A stretch of 64,000 nt of DNA from Rhodocyclales bacterium (GTDB lineage: Bacteria; Pseudomonadota; Gammaproteobacteria; Burkholderiales; Rhodocyclaceae): the NCBI GenBank assembly GCA_016235025.1, contig JACRMV010000005.1, forward strand, positions 180,697-244,696, written 5' to 3'. Below the pieces are notes generated by a model. That model saw only the letters and a program-made list of their open reading frames with translations. It did no database searches and was not told where the DNA came from. This document shows positions 28,558 through 37,856 of the stretch, one piece after another. The position numbers and the translations under genes are program-made. Numbering within the stretch: the first letter of the stretch is position 1; each line of letters begins with the position of its first letter.

Positions 28558-29980
28558 GTTTTTTTCTTTAACGACAACCTTGCTGCTTGCCGCCTGTTCG
28601 TTTGCGCCACCGTATCAGCGGCCGGATTTGCCAGTAGCAAAGGCATGGCCGAGTCCCGCAAAAGTCGGCGCTGGCGACGACCCGAAGGTAGTGCAGAGCA
28701 AGGTGAACCTGAGCGATTGGCGCGTATTCCTTTCCGATCCACGATTGCAGGCGCTGGTTATTTCTGCGCTGGGGTACAACCGCGACATGCGCATCGCTAT
28801 AGCGCGTGTTGATGAGGCGCGTGCGTTGTACGGTATCGTTGGCGCCGATCGTTTGCCGACAGTAAATCTTGTGGTGTCACAGGCGGCGGCGCGCACTCCC
28901 GGTGCTGTTAACATGACCGGGAAGCCGTTGACCATCCGTCGTTACGACGTCGCGCTGGGTGTGACAGCATTCGAACTCGACTTCTGGGGACGAGTGAAGA
29001 ACCTCGATGCAGCGGCGCGTGCCAGTTTTCTGGCGACCGATGAAGCGCGTGATGCGTTCCGCTTATCCCTGATTGCGGATGTGGCCAATACCTACTTCAG
29101 TGTGCTTGAACTGAGCGAACGTACCGCGCTTGCACGCACCACGCTCGAAACCCGTGACGAGAGCCGTCGCCTGGTTGCCAAGCGCCGCGAAGTCGGCCTC
29201 GCCGGCGACCTTGATTTCCTTACTGCCGATGGCGCCTATGAATCAGCCCGGGCTGAGTTAGCCAGCCTCGAGCGCAGCCGTGCGGCGGCTGAAAATGCAC
29301 TCACTCTTTTGGTCGGCACGTCGCCCGAGGCGCTTCCCGAAGGACGAAGTCTGCGCGAGCAGGGCGGCGCGTCCGAACTGCCTGTCGCCATACCGTCAGA
29401 AGTGCTGTTGCGGCGACCCGATGTGCGTGCCGCCGAGCAGAAACTGATTGCCGCCAATGCCAACATCGGTGCTGCCCGTGCCGCCTTCCTGCCACGCATC
29501 GTGCTCAGCCTGGCGCTGGGTACGGCCAGCCCGGCCCTGTCCGGTCTGTTCGAGGCCGGGAGCGGCGCCTGGAGCTTTGCACCGGTGCTGACACAACCCT
29601 TGTTTGATGCCGGACGTACCGGTGCAGGCGTCGATCTTGCCGAAGCGCGTAAGGTGATTGCTGTTGCCGAATATGAAAAAACGCTGCAACAAGCCTTCCG
29701 TGAGGTGGCCGATCTTTTGTCTGCCCGCGACGCGCTAGCCGAGCAACTGGGCGCGGCGGAAGCGGCAGAAAAGGCGCAAACCGAGCGCCTGCGTCTGGTC
29801 GATGCGCGCTACAAGGCGGGCGTGTCGAGCTATCTGGAAGTGCTCGATGCACAGCGCGAGACCTTCGCTGCACAACAAGCGGCGTTGCAGGTACGCCGGA
29901 CGTTGTCGGCCTCACTCATTCAGCTTTATGTGGCATTGGGGGGTGACAGCAAGCCACCGCAGGCGGCAGATGCGAATTGA
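28547..29980 (+). CDS. RND outer-membrane factor, NodT/OprM family lipoprotein
   Basis: 477 residues. MMRKFFSLTTTLLLAAC is a lipoprotein signal with lipobox LAAC. Two OEP repeats follow, each with long coiled helices and the PDVRAAEQKLIAANANIGAARAAFLP region, here RRPDVRAAEQKL then NIGAARAAFLP. It forms the trimeric TolC-like duct. The start overlaps the end of the permease gene by 11 bases; ATG at 28550 is an equal alternative. Confidence 0.94.
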   Translation: MMRKFFSLTTTLLLAACSFAPPYQRPDLPVAKAWPSPAKVGAGDDPKVVQSKVNLSDWRVFLSDPRLQALVISALGYNRDMRIAIARVDEARALYGIVGADRLPTVNLVVSQAAARTPGAVNMTGKPLTIRRYDVALGVTAFELDFWGRVKNLDAAARASFLATDEARDAFRLSLIADVANTYFSVLELSERTALARTTLETRDESRRLVAKRREVGLAGDLDFLTADGAYESARAELASLERSRAAAENALTLLVGTSPEALPEGRSLREQGGASELPVAIPSEVLLRRPDVRAAEQKLIAANANIGAARAAFLPRIVLSLALGTASPALSGLFEAGSGAWSFAPVLTQPLFDAGRTGAGVDLAEARKVIAVAEYEKTLQQAFREVADLLSARDALAEQLGAAEAAEKAQTERLRLVDARYKAGVSSYLEVLDAQRETFAAQQAALQVRRTLSASLIQLYVALGGDSKPPQAADAN

Positions 29981-29998
29981 TCATCGCGCATATAACCA

Positions 29999-30027
29999 TT
30001 GTCGGATGCGCCAGTTTGTCGGATAAT
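29999..30027 (+). promoter_or_regulatory. Promoter of tRNA-Leu(CAA)
   Basis: TTGTCG (29999-30004) and GATAAT (30022-30027) are separated by exactly 17 bases. They are followed by a GC-rich discriminator GCGCGCC of the type seen at stringently controlled stable-RNA promoters. The predicted start is about 28 bases before the tRNA. Confidence 0.65.
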
Positions 30028-30061
30028 GCGCGCCTCGCACAGCAGCAGTGCTGCGCTTTTG

Positions 30062-30146
30062 GCCGAGATGGCGGAATCGGTAGACGCAGCGGACTCAAAA
30101 TCCGCCGCCGCAAGGTGTGGGGGTTCGAGTCCCCCTCTCGGCACCA
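30062..30146 (+). tRNA. tRNA-Leu (anticodon CAA)
   Basis: Class II tRNA of 85 bases with encoded CCA. Acceptor arms GCCGAGA and TCTCGGC pair. Anticodon stem GCGGA/TCCGC with loop CTCAAAA gives CAA, reading UUG. Long variable arm and TTCGAGT T loop present. Confidence 0.97.
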
Positions 30147-30221
30147 TCAAGTAAATCAAGTCAGGTTGATAACAACCCACAGCATCGTCGGCGAAACTGC
30201 GTCGCAGTTTTATCGGGAAAC

Positions 30222-30275
30222 AAAAAAGCCGCTAACTGATAATCCCATTATGGAATTTGCATTCAGTCGCGGCTC
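30222..30275 (-). terminator. Terminator for tRNA-Leu(CAG)
   Basis: Read on the minus strand, AGCCGC and ACTGA (from 30275) pair with TCAGT and GCGGCT (to 30228) around a long loop, and a run of six T follows (30227-30222). It sits downstream of the minus-strand tRNA-Leu(CAG). Confidence 0.6.
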
Positions 30276-30278
30276 TGA

Positions 30279-30305
30279 AATATCCGTTTCAGGATATTCG
30301 TTTTT
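30279..30305 (+). terminator. Terminator for tRNA-Leu(CAA)
   Basis: AATATCC pairs with GGATATT around loop GTTTCA, followed by CG and five T. It lies about 130 bases after the tRNA and next to the oppositely oriented terminator at 30222-30275. A further AAACTGC-GTC-GCAGTTT hairpin is present near 30193-30210. Confidence 0.6.
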
Positions 30306-30384
30306 CTTCATTGCTTCACACTATCGAGCAAAACCTTTTCGTTCTCGCGTACCATTGACCTTGCGGACCGTCTTGCCTGCCGCG

Positions 30385-30471
30385 TGGTGCCCAGGAGAGG
30401 ACTCGAACCTCCACAGTGTTGCCACCGCTAGGACCTGAACCTAGTGCGTCTACCAATTCCGCCACCTGGGC
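30385..30471 (-). tRNA. tRNA-Leu (anticodon CAG)
   Basis: Class II tRNA of 87 bases including CCA on the minus strand. Acceptor arms GCCCAGG and CCTGGGC pair. Anticodon stem CTAGG/CCTAG with loop TTCAGGT gives CAG (complement at 30435-30437), reading the major Leu codon CUG. It is convergent with tRNA-Leu(CAA) across a 238-base spacer that holds a terminator for each. Confidence 0.97.
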
Positions 30472-30492
30472 AGTACTCGAAACGAGGCGCGA

Positions 30493-30520
30493 ATTCTAAA
30501 TCAAAACACCAGATTGTCAA
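30493..30520 (-). promoter_or_regulatory. Promoter of tRNA-Leu(CAG)
   Basis: On the minus strand, perfect TTGACA (30520-30515) and TAGAAT (30498-30493) are 16 bases apart, followed by TCGCGCC, a GC-rich discriminator. The same TTAGAATTCGCGCC string recurs before tRNA-Arg(CCU). It overlaps the upstream region of rnr on the other strand. Confidence 0.75.
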
Positions 30521-30528
30521 ACAACACC

Positions 30529-32721
30529 ATGCCAAAACTTTCAAAAATCCGTCGTGCCGATCCTCAACTTGCGCGTGAGCAGGCCAAATACGAGCATCCG
30601 TTGCCCAGTCGCGAATACATCCTGCAAATTCTGGCGGATCAAAGAGCGCCTGCAGGCTTCGAGCGCCTGATAGAACTGCTGGATATCCGACCTGATGAGT
30701 TGGAGCCCTTCCGGCGCCGTCTCGGGGCCATGGCGCGTGATGCGCAGTTGCTGCAGAACCGCCGTGGCGATTGGCTGATTCCGGACAAGGCAGATTTGGT
30801 GCGTGGTCGCATCATCGGCCATCCTGATGGGTTTGGCTTCCTGAAGCCGGATGAGGGTGAGGGGGACATCTTTCTTGGCGCCAAGGAGATGGACAAGGTG
30901 CTGCATGGCGATCGCGCGATTGTGCGGGTCGTTGGCGTCGACCGCAAGGGACGGCCCGAGGGCAAGGTTATCGAGGTTACCGAGCGGGCGAACAAGACAC
31001 TGGTTGGGCGGGTCATCGAGGAGCACGGCGTGGCCATCGTGGTACCGGAAAACCGCCGCATCAGCCAGGACATTCTGCTTGCTCCGGCCGAGAAGGGGGC
31101 GAAAAAATCTGTTCGGCCGCAGGCAGGACAGGTCGTGATGGTCGAGCTCATTGAGCAGCCCAGTCGACATTCGCAGCCGATCGGCCGCGTCATCGAGGTG
31201 CTGGGGAACTACGCTGATCCCGGGATGGAAATCGAGATTGCGCTACGCAAGAACGAACTTCCATTCAAGTTCTCGAAAGAAGCGCAGGCGGAAACAAGAA
31301 AACTGCCGGACGCGGTACGCAAGTCCGACTGGAAGGGACGCGAGGATGTGACTGCGCTGCCGCTGGTAACGATTGACAGCGAGACGGCACGGGATTTCGA
31401 TGACGCCGTGTATTGCGAGCGGCAGGGCAAAGGGTACCGACTGGTGGTTGCCATTGCCGATGTTTCGCATTACGTGGCGGCTGACAGTGCGCTGGATCGT
31501 GATGCCTATGAACGCGGCAATTCGGTGTATTTTCCGCGCCGCGTGATTCCGATGTTGCCGGAGAAGCTGTCGAACGGGCTGTGCTCGCTCAACCCGCAGG
31601 TGGAGCGCCTGTGCATGGTATGCGACATGGCAATCAGCGCTGCCGGAGTCATCAAGCAGTTTCGCTTTTATCCGGCGGTGATGTTTTCACATGCACGGCT
31701 GACCTACACCGAGGTGGCGGCGGCACTTTATGACAAGGAGGCCGCTGCGCGCGAAAAGCTGGCGCCGGTGTTGCCCCATCTCGAAGCCCTGGATGCGCTG
31801 TATCGGCAACTGGCCAAGGCGCGGGAAAAACGCGGGGCGATCGATTTCGAGACACTCGAAACGCGTATGGTTTTTGACGATCAGGGCAAGATCGAGCGCA
31901 TCGAACCTTATGAGCGCAATGACGCCCACCGCCTGATCGAGGAATGCATGCTGGCGGCGAATGTGTGCGCCTCGGAATTCCTGCGTGAGCGGGAGCATCC
32001 GGTGCTGTATCGCATTCATGAGGGGCCGACACCGGAACGGCTGGTGAAATTGCGGGATTTTCTCGCCACCTTTGGCCTGCAATTGGGTGGGGGGGATGCG
32101 CCCGGGGCCAAGGATTATGCCAAGCTGCTGGAGAATATCGGCCAACGGCCGGATCGCCAATTGCTGCAAACCGTGATGCTGCGCTCTTTGCGGCAGGCGG
32201 TATACAGTCCGGATAACGTTGGGCATTTCGGCTTGGCGTATGAGAGCTATACGCATTTCACCTCGCCGATCCGTCGCTATCCTGATCTGCTGGTGCATCG
32301 GGCAATAAAGTCGGCGCTGGCGACACGGCGTTATGAGCCGGGCAGTTGGGAGGAGATCGGTTTGCATTGCTCGATGACCGAGCGGCGTGCCGATGATGCC
32401 ACGCGCGATGTGGAGGCGTGGCTGAAGTGTTACTACATGCGTGATCGTATCGGCGAGATATTCACCGGCAGCATTTCCTCGGTTGTTCCGTTCGGCATTT
32501 TTGTGGCGCTGGACGGTGTGTTCGTTGAAGGCCTGGTGCATGTGTCCGAGTTGGGCCAGGACTACTTCCACTTCGATGAAAAAAGCCATGCGATGGTGGG
32601 CGAGCGCAGCGGCCGTCGATTCCGGCTATCTGACAGAATAAGTGTGCAATTGGTGCGCGTCGACATGGAGACCAACAAGATCGATTTTCGCCTGGCCGAA
32701 ACTCCGGCTGCTCGAAAGTAA
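30529..32721 (+). CDS. rnr: Ribonuclease R
   Basis: 730 residues from the ATG at 30529; an in-frame TTG at 30514 overlaps a tRNA promoter and is less likely. Order: helix-turn-helix-like N-terminus, two cold-shock domains (GRIIGHPDGFGFL), the RNB catalytic domain with DSETARDFDDAVY (metal-binding aspartates) and HFTSPIRRYPDLLVHR, then an S1 domain (GSISSVVPFGIFVALD). It is a processive 3-to-5 exoribonuclease that degrades structured RNA. It ends almost directly after the S1 domain and lacks the long basic tail of the E. coli enzyme (813 residues). Confidence 0.95.
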   Translation: MPKLSKIRRADPQLAREQAKYEHPLPSREYILQILADQRAPAGFERLIELLDIRPDELEPFRRRLGAMARDAQLLQNRRGDWLIPDKADLVRGRIIGHPDGFGFLKPDEGEGDIFLGAKEMDKVLHGDRAIVRVVGVDRKGRPEGKVIEVTERANKTLVGRVIEEHGVAIVVPENRRISQDILLAPAEKGAKKSVRPQAGQVVMVELIEQPSRHSQPIGRVIEVLGNYADPGMEIEIALRKNELPFKFSKEAQAETRKLPDAVRKSDWKGREDVTALPLVTIDSETARDFDDAVYCERQGKGYRLVVAIADVSHYVAADSALDRDAYERGNSVYFPRRVIPMLPEKLSNGLCSLNPQVERLCMVCDMAISAAGVIKQFRFYPAVMFSHARLTYTEVAAALYDKEAAAREKLAPVLPHLEALDALYRQLAKAREKRGAIDFETLETRMVFDDQGKIERIEPYERNDAHRLIEECMLAANVCASEFLREREHPVLYRIHEGPTPERLVKLRDFLATFGLQLGGGDAPGAKDYAKLLENIGQRPDRQLLQTVMLRSLRQAVYSPDNVGHFGLAYESYTHFTSPIRRYPDLLVHRAIKSALATRRYEPGSWEEIGLHCSMTERRADDATRDVEAWLKCYYMRDRIGEIFTGSISSVVPFGIFVALDGVFVEGLVHVSELGQDYFHFDEKSHAMVGERSGRRFRLSDRISVQLVRVDMETNKIDFRLAETPAARK

Positions 32722-32749
32722 TTCCGGGTGTCTGGCAATCTTTGCGCAG

Positions 32750-33172
32750 CTATCGTTTGCTGCCTGTTTTTTCGGTTTGGTTCGACTGATTGTTGAGATG
32801 GGCAAGCACTCGGGGCAGCAACGCATTTCCAGCCTGATGTGTGATTTTTTGCACCAGTTGATCCGCCAGCCCGTCAGTGACTTTAAGTACGGCGCCTGGT
32901 AGTTCCTCATCCAGCCAGCGCGTAATTTCTTCTTGAATTGCGTGGGCGCACTGCGCCTCAAGCGAAGGTGATGCGAGTTCATCCAGCGTGACAATCTCGG
33001 TCAGCAGCGGGAGTTCGGGTTCGGTATCCAGACCGGCGTCGGTGGAGGCTGTAGCCATGCCTTCCGCTGGTGTGGCATTGGCATCAGCCTGCGAGGCAGC
33101 CACAAATACCCGATGGCGCCGGATCAGGGCGTCAGCCTGGCCCAGAATTTGTGTGGTGTCGTCAATGGGCAC
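32750..33172 (-). CDS. Conserved hypothetical protein downstream of holC
   Basis: 140 residues. I do not recognise a named domain. The N-terminus (LGQADALIRRHRVFVA) is followed by an Ala/Thr-rich linker, a short PLLTEIVTLDEL motif and a helical C-terminal region rich in acidic residues with repeated amphipathic helices (AHAIQEEITRWLDEELPG, ADQLVQKI). It looks soluble, with no signal or membrane segment. It starts two bases after holC ends, so it belongs to the pepA-holC operon and may relate to DNA polymerase III or be a passenger. Confidence 0.75.
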   Translation of the reverse strand: MPIDDTTQILGQADALIRRHRVFVAASQADANATPAEGMATASTDAGLDTEPELPLLTEIVTLDELASPSLEAQCAHAIQEEITRWLDEELPGAVLKVTDGLADQLVQKITHQAGNALLPRVLAHLNNQSNQTEKTGSKR

Positions 33173-33174
33173 GG

Positions 33175-33600
33175 TCAGGCATCTCCGGCCATATCCCGGC
33201 TTTCGAGCGGGTAACCGCGTTCCCGGTAAAAGCGGAAGCGTTCGCGCCCAGGCAGCCGGTCACTGTCAGCCGTGCTGACAATTTCGGTAAGGTGTTGAAA
33301 GCGGCTGAACCCTGGTGGTATTTGATCCGACAGATTCAACAGGCATTCGTCATGCGCAAGCTGGTCGAGGCTGGCAGCGATAATCACTGGAGTTTCATTT
33401 GCCAGTGGAGAGCTTGCATCGCAGTGTGGCGTAAAGCTTGTTGCTGCCTGGGTCCATAGCAATCGATCGAGCGCCTCCCTCTGTTTTTCAAGTGGGGCAA
33501 AAACGAGGATTCGCATCCCCATTGAACGGGCCGATGCAATCCATCCCGATGCAGCCTGGACGCGATCGCGAGCGCCGTGGAGAAAAGTGATTTTCGTCAT
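33175..33600 (-). CDS. holC: DNA polymerase III subunit chi
   Basis: 141 residues from the ATG at 33600, which overlaps the pepA stop by four bases; an upstream reading would run 114 bases into pepA. MTKITFLHGARDRVQAA and LVFAPLEKQREALDRLLWT (split: VFAPLEKQ, DRLLWTQ) are the chi family features. Chi links the clamp loader to SSB. The order pepA-holC is conserved across proteobacteria, although the usual next gene valS is absent here. Confidence 0.93.
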   Translation of the reverse strand: MTKITFLHGARDRVQAASGWIASARSMGMRILVFAPLEKQREALDRLLWTQAATSFTPHCDASSPLANETPVIIAASLDQLAHDECLLNLSDQIPPGFSRFQHLTEIVSTADSDRLPGRERFRFYRERGYPLESRDMAGDA

Positions 33601-35120
33601 CCCGGCTTGCGTTTTGCTGAAGGTTTTTCCGCACGGCTGGCGCGTTCGAGAAGGAAGTGTGTGAGCAATGGAACGGGCCTTCCGGTCGAGCCTTTTTCTT
33701 TTCCGGAGCGCCATGCCGTACCGGCGATATCAAGGTGAGCCCATGTGTATTTTTTTGCGAAGCGGGCGAGGAAGCAGGCGGCTGTAATTGTGCCAGCCGC
33801 ACGGCCGCCGATATTGGCCATGTCGGCAAAGTTGCTCTTTAACTGCTCCTGATAATCGTCCCACAAGGGCAGTTGCCAGGCGCGGTCGCAGGCTGCTCGA
33901 CCGGCATCGAGCAATTCATCGGCGAGGCTGTCGTTGTTGGCAAGCAGCCCCGAGGCGATGTGCCCCAGCGCGATGACACAGGCGCCGGTCAGTGTGGCAA
34001 TGTCGATGACACATTCAGGATTGAAGCGTTCGACGTAGGTTAGTGCATCGCACAGGACCAACCGGCCTTCGGCATCCGTGTTCAGAATTTCGACCGTCTG
34101 GCCCGACATTGACGTGATGACATCTCCAGGCTTGGTTGCGGCGCCCCCGGGCATATTTTCACTGGCTGGAATTACGCCAATGACATTGATCGGCAGCTTC
34201 ATCGCAGCTGCTGCCTTAAGCGTGCCAAGTACGCTGGCGGCGCCGCTCATGTCATATTTCATCTCATCCATTTCCGGCCCGGGTTTGAGTGAAATGCCGC
34301 CGCTGTCGAAGGTAATACCTTTGCCAATGAGGACAATCGGCTTGGCTCCCTTCGCCCCTCCGTTGTGACGCATGATGATGAACTTGGGCGGTTCATGTGA
34401 GCCGCGTGCGACGGAAAGCAGGGTGTTCATGCCCAGTTTTTCCATGTCGGAGCGGTCTAGAATCTCAACGGAAAGCCCATGGGACTTGCCTAGTTGCTGG
34501 GCTTCACTCGCCAGGTGGGTCGGGGTGCAAATGTTACCGGGAAGGTTACCCAGGTCTTTGGCCAGCTTCATTCCTGAGGCTATTGCCAGTCCTTCGGCCA
34601 GAGCAGCCTCGGCAGCAGCCAACTCGGTGCGGTTGGCAACTTGGAATGTCAGTTTTCGCAACGTCCGACGTGTCTCCTCTGGTTTGGATTTGAGTCGATC
34701 AAAACGGTAGAGCACTTCCTGTGATGCGATGACGGCCTGGCGAATTTTCCAGGTGACATCGCGTTTCTTGACTTGGAGTTCGGTCAGGTAGATGCTGCCG
34801 TCAGCACCACCGATATTATTGAGCTTCTTAATCGCTGCACTGATGGCTGCTCGATATTCCTTGTCACCGAATTCTTTTTCCTTGCCAAGCCCGACCAGTA
34901 AAATACGATCTGCCTTCGCGTCGACGGGGTTTTGCAGCAAGAGCGTTGCCCCTGTTTTCCCGTTCATGTCACCACGGCGCAAAATTTCGGTGAGTAATTG
35001 GTTCGTGCTTTGGTTAAGAGCCTCTGCGGCTGTAGAAAGCTTTCCTGTCTCATAGACACCCACGACGATGCATGCGCTGCGCTGCTTTTCCGGGCTGCCA
35101 CTTTTTATGCTAAATTCCAA
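33597..35120 (-). CDS. pepA: Leucyl aminopeptidase (cytosol aminopeptidase)
   Basis: 507 residues. M17 family: the metal site motif NTDAEGRLVL, GKGITFDSGGISLKP, and KYDMSGAASVLG are all present, so the C-terminal catalytic domain is intact. Cytoplasmic, removes N-terminal residues and can also bind DNA in some species. The start is TTG at 35120, supported by AAGGAG six bases before it. It is divergent from lptF across 126 bases, a common arrangement. Confidence 0.96.
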   Translation of the reverse strand: MEFSIKSGSPEKQRSACIVVGVYETGKLSTAAEALNQSTNQLLTEILRRGDMNGKTGATLLLQNPVDAKADRILLVGLGKEKEFGDKEYRAAISAAIKKLNNIGGADGSIYLTELQVKKRDVTWKIRQAVIASQEVLYRFDRLKSKPEETRRTLRKLTFQVANRTELAAAEAALAEGLAIASGMKLAKDLGNLPGNICTPTHLASEAQQLGKSHGLSVEILDRSDMEKLGMNTLLSVARGSHEPPKFIIMRHNGGAKGAKPIVLIGKGITFDSGGISLKPGPEMDEMKYDMSGAASVLGTLKAAAAMKLPINVIGVIPASENMPGGAATKPGDVITSMSGQTVEILNTDAEGRLVLCDALTYVERFNPECVIDIATLTGACVIALGHIASGLLANNDSLADELLDAGRAACDRAWQLPLWDDYQEQLKSNFADMANIGGRAAGTITAACFLARFAKKYTWAHLDIAGTAWRSGKEKGSTGRPVPLLTHFLLERASRAEKPSAKRKPG

Positions 35121-35246
35121 AACACTCTCCTTGATGGGTTTGGCAAGGCGGGATATGCAAGAAATGTTAAATTCTGACTATTTCTCCACTTGAATTGAAT
35201 TCTCCTCAAGTTTCCTTGAGAAGTCAAAGAACTGCCCTTTGCCCTA

Positions 35247-36329
35247 ATGATTTTCCAGCGCGCCGCAATCAGGGAGTTTACCCATACAGCGGTGGCCGTT
35301 TTTGTCGCATTGATCGCGATTTTACTGACGACGCAACTTATCCGTCTCCTGGGACAGGCTGCTGGTGGAAAGATACCTTCTGAAGCTGTGGTGGCACTGC
35401 TCGGGTTTGGCCTGATCAGCTATCTTCCTGTACTACTTTCGCTTGCTTTGTTTATTTCCGTGTTAATGACCATGTCACGGTGGTATCGTGATTCGGAAAT
35501 GGTCATTTGGCTGGTCTCAGGAATGCCATTGACGGCCTGGATCAAGCCGGTATTCAAGTTTTCCATTCTCCCTGTAATTGCAATTGCGATTCTCTCTCTC
35601 TTGCTTGCGCCATGGGCCATGCGCCAAAGCGAAGTTTACCGGCAAAAAATGGATCAGCGGGATGATGTGGCACGTGTTTCACCAGGCGCCTTTAACGAAT
35701 CAGGTTCGGCTGATCGAGTGTTTTTTGTTGAGGGTGTCGCGGGGAATGAGGGGCTTGTAAAGAATGTTTTCATCAGTTCGATCCAGCAGGGCCGTCTGGG
35801 AGTGACGGCAACAGCCCAGGGCCGCACTGAAATCATGCCTAACGGTGATCGTTTTCTCGTACTCGATCGAGGGCGGCGTTACGAAGTGGTCGCCGGAACA
35901 CCAGAGTATCGGGTTATGGAGTTTGAGAAATATGCAATTAGAATGGAGGCGAAAGAGGCGCGCGGCCTGCAAGATTCACCGCGAACAAAACCGTTGCTTG
36001 AGCTGGTACGAAATGCTCAGCCGGCATACATGGCTGAATTGCTGTGGCGTGTGGGTTTGCCCATTGCAGCGCTGAATCTGGTCTTTCTTGCGATACCGCT
36101 CTCTTTCGTCAATCCACGTGCTGGACGGACAAACAACCTCATTTTCGCGCTGTTGACTTACATGGTGTACAGCAATCTTTTAAGTGTCAGCCAGGCATGG
36201 GTTGCGCAGGAAAAGTTGCGTTTTGAATTCGGTGTCTGGGTGGTGCATGCCGTAATGTTCGGGCTTTTGCTTGTATTGTTTTATCGTCGTCAGAATCCTC
36301 TTGCCTGGGGAAAATTGCGGTGGCGATGA
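35247..36329 (+). CDS. lptF: LPS export ABC transporter permease LptF
   Basis: 360 residues, six transmembrane helices with a periplasmic jellyroll domain between TM3 and TM4 (about residues 125-250). The start FQRAAIREFTHTAVAVF, the segment LPVLLSLALFISVLMTMSRWYRDSEM and the C-terminal NLVFLAIPLSFVNPRAGR are family features. With LptG and LptB it extracts lipopolysaccharide from the inner membrane. It overlaps lptG by four bases. Confidence 0.95.
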   Translation: MIFQRAAIREFTHTAVAVFVALIAILLTTQLIRLLGQAAGGKIPSEAVVALLGFGLISYLPVLLSLALFISVLMTMSRWYRDSEMVIWLVSGMPLTAWIKPVFKFSILPVIAIAILSLLLAPWAMRQSEVYRQKMDQRDDVARVSPGAFNESGSADRVFFVEGVAGNEGLVKNVFISSIQQGRLGVTATAQGRTEIMPNGDRFLVLDRGRRYEVVAGTPEYRVMEFEKYAIRMEAKEARGLQDSPRTKPLLELVRNAQPAYMAELLWRVGLPIAALNLVFLAIPLSFVNPRAGRTNNLIFALLTYMVYSNLLSVSQAWVAQEKLRFEFGVWVVHAVMFGLLLVLFYRRQNPLAWGKLRWR

Positions 36330-37399
36330 AACTCTACGAGCGTCATTTAGCACGCGAAATCTATGCGGCAACCGGGCTGGTTCTAATGGCATTTTTGATG
36401 TTATTTGCCTTTTTTGATCTTATCCATGAATTAGAGAGTATCGGGAAAGGAAATTATCAACTCCAGCATGCCCTGGCTTATGTATTTCTGACGCTTCCGG
36501 GACGCCTTTATGAACTGTTTCCGATCGGTGTGCTGATTGGCACTTTGTATGCCTTGACGATGCTGGCGCGACATTCCGAGATTACTGTGCTTCGGGCAGC
36601 AGGTTTATCTACACGCAATTTTTTGCTTACCTTGACGCGCGTCGGATTTCTTTTTTCAATACTGATTTTTCTGGTAGGAGAGTTTTTGGCGCCGCCAGCG
36701 GAACAAGTTGCTCAACAGTTGCGGCTTAAAGCCATGGGGGCTCTGGTAGCCCAGGAGTTTCGTTCTGGTTTGTGGGTTAAAGACGAACGCTCATTTGTCA
36801 ATGTAAGCGAGGTACTCCCTGATGCTTCATTGAGGGATGTTCGGATATTTGAATTCGATGAGAAATTCCAGTTGCTTTCCATCAGTGAAGCGACGAGCGG
36901 TCATTATCTTGCCGAAGGCAGGTGGTTGCTCGATAATGTTGTGCGCACAATTTTTTCGAATGGCTCTGCGCGAGTAGAGCGATTTGATGAAACTAACTGG
37001 AAGTCGGCGCTGAATCCTGACTTGTTGGCTATTTTGATGGTGGTTCCGGATCGGATGTCACTGGTTAATCTGTACCAATATATTCGCCATCTGAGCGAGA
37101 ACCATCAAAAGACTGACCGCTATCAGATAGCGATGTGGAAAAAGTTTACTTATCCCTTTGCTGCATTAGTCATGATGGCATTGGCTTTGCCATTCGCCTA
37201 CATGCAGGATCGAATGGGTGTGGTCAGTGTGCGTGTATTCATGGGCATTATGTTAGGCACCAGCTTTCATATGCTAAATGGTTTATTTTCAAGCCTGGGG
37301 ATAATCAACAACTGGATGCCATTCTTCTCAGCCATTACGCCCAGTGTTATTTTCATCATTGCGGCCAGTGGAATGCTGTGGTGGGTTGATCGACGCTAA
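36326..37399 (+). CDS. lptG: LPS export ABC transporter permease LptG
   Basis: 357 residues from the ATG at 36326, which overlaps the lptF stop. Six transmembrane helices and a periplasmic jellyroll. MKLYERHLAREIYAATGLVL at the start and ELFPIGVLIGTLYALTMLARHSEITVLRAAGLS (split: ELFPIGVLIG, EITVLRAAGLS) identify LptG. It is convergent with the RDD gene, with only six bases between. Confidence 0.95.
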   Translation: MKLYERHLAREIYAATGLVLMAFLMLFAFFDLIHELESIGKGNYQLQHALAYVFLTLPGRLYELFPIGVLIGTLYALTMLARHSEITVLRAAGLSTRNFLLTLTRVGFLFSILIFLVGEFLAPPAEQVAQQLRLKAMGALVAQEFRSGLWVKDERSFVNVSEVLPDASLRDVRIFEFDEKFQLLSISEATSGHYLAEGRWLLDNVVRTIFSNGSARVERFDETNWKSALNPDLLAILMVVPDRMSLVNLYQYIRHLSENHQKTDRYQIAMWKKFTYPFAALVMMALALPFAYMQDRMGVVSVRVFMGIMLGTSFHMLNGLFSSLGIINNWMPFFSAITPSVIFIIAASGMLWWVDRR

Positions 37400-37405
37400 T
37401 ATCAG

Positions 37406-37852
37406 TCACGATTGCGTTTCGCCGTTGCGAAAGATTATTTGTGTTCCGGCAAGTCGATCGTGCAGGAATTGCCGATCGCGGTCGAATAGTGCCCAGATTA
37501 TCCCGGCAAAGAAATACGCAACGCTCGGCCATGTCAAAACATAGCGAATGATCAGGCGTGAAAGTGATGGAGCTCGTCCTTGGGGTGTGGATAATTTGAG
37601 CTGCCAGGTTTGCATTGCGAGCGTTTGACCATTGCGATGCCAGTATCCGACAAAATAGATGCCGAGAACAATAAAAATATGTCCAACCAATGCCCAGACG
37701 GGTAGCGCAACCCCCCATCCCACACCGAGCACTATCTGTGGCAACAGAAACGTCACAGACAGCACACCCAGCAGTAAAAGGCATTCATAAGCCATGCTTG
37801 CAATGCGACGACGCAGGCTTGGAAAGCGCCTTGCTGATGGTGAAGAAGACAT
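37406..37852 (-). CDS. RDD-family membrane protein
   Basis: 148 residues from the ATG at 37852; a longer reading would overlap the upstream DUF3106 gene. RDD-type layout: SLRRRIASMAYECLLLLGVL at the first helix, then two more hydrophobic segments and the C-terminal FDRDRQFLHDRLAGTQII that is typical of the family. Some RDD proteins are sodium or metal transporters, but most are uncharacterised. It is the last gene of the sigma-DUF3619-DUF3106-RDD set. Confidence 0.88.
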   Translation of the reverse strand: MSSSPSARRFPSLRRRIASMAYECLLLLGVLSVTFLLPQIVLGVGWGVALPVWALVGHIFIVLGIYFVGYWHRNGQTLAMQTWQLKLSTPQGRAPSLSRLIIRYVLTWPSVAYFFAGIIWALFDRDRQFLHDRLAGTQIIFRNGETQS

Positions 37853-37856
37853 CAGG

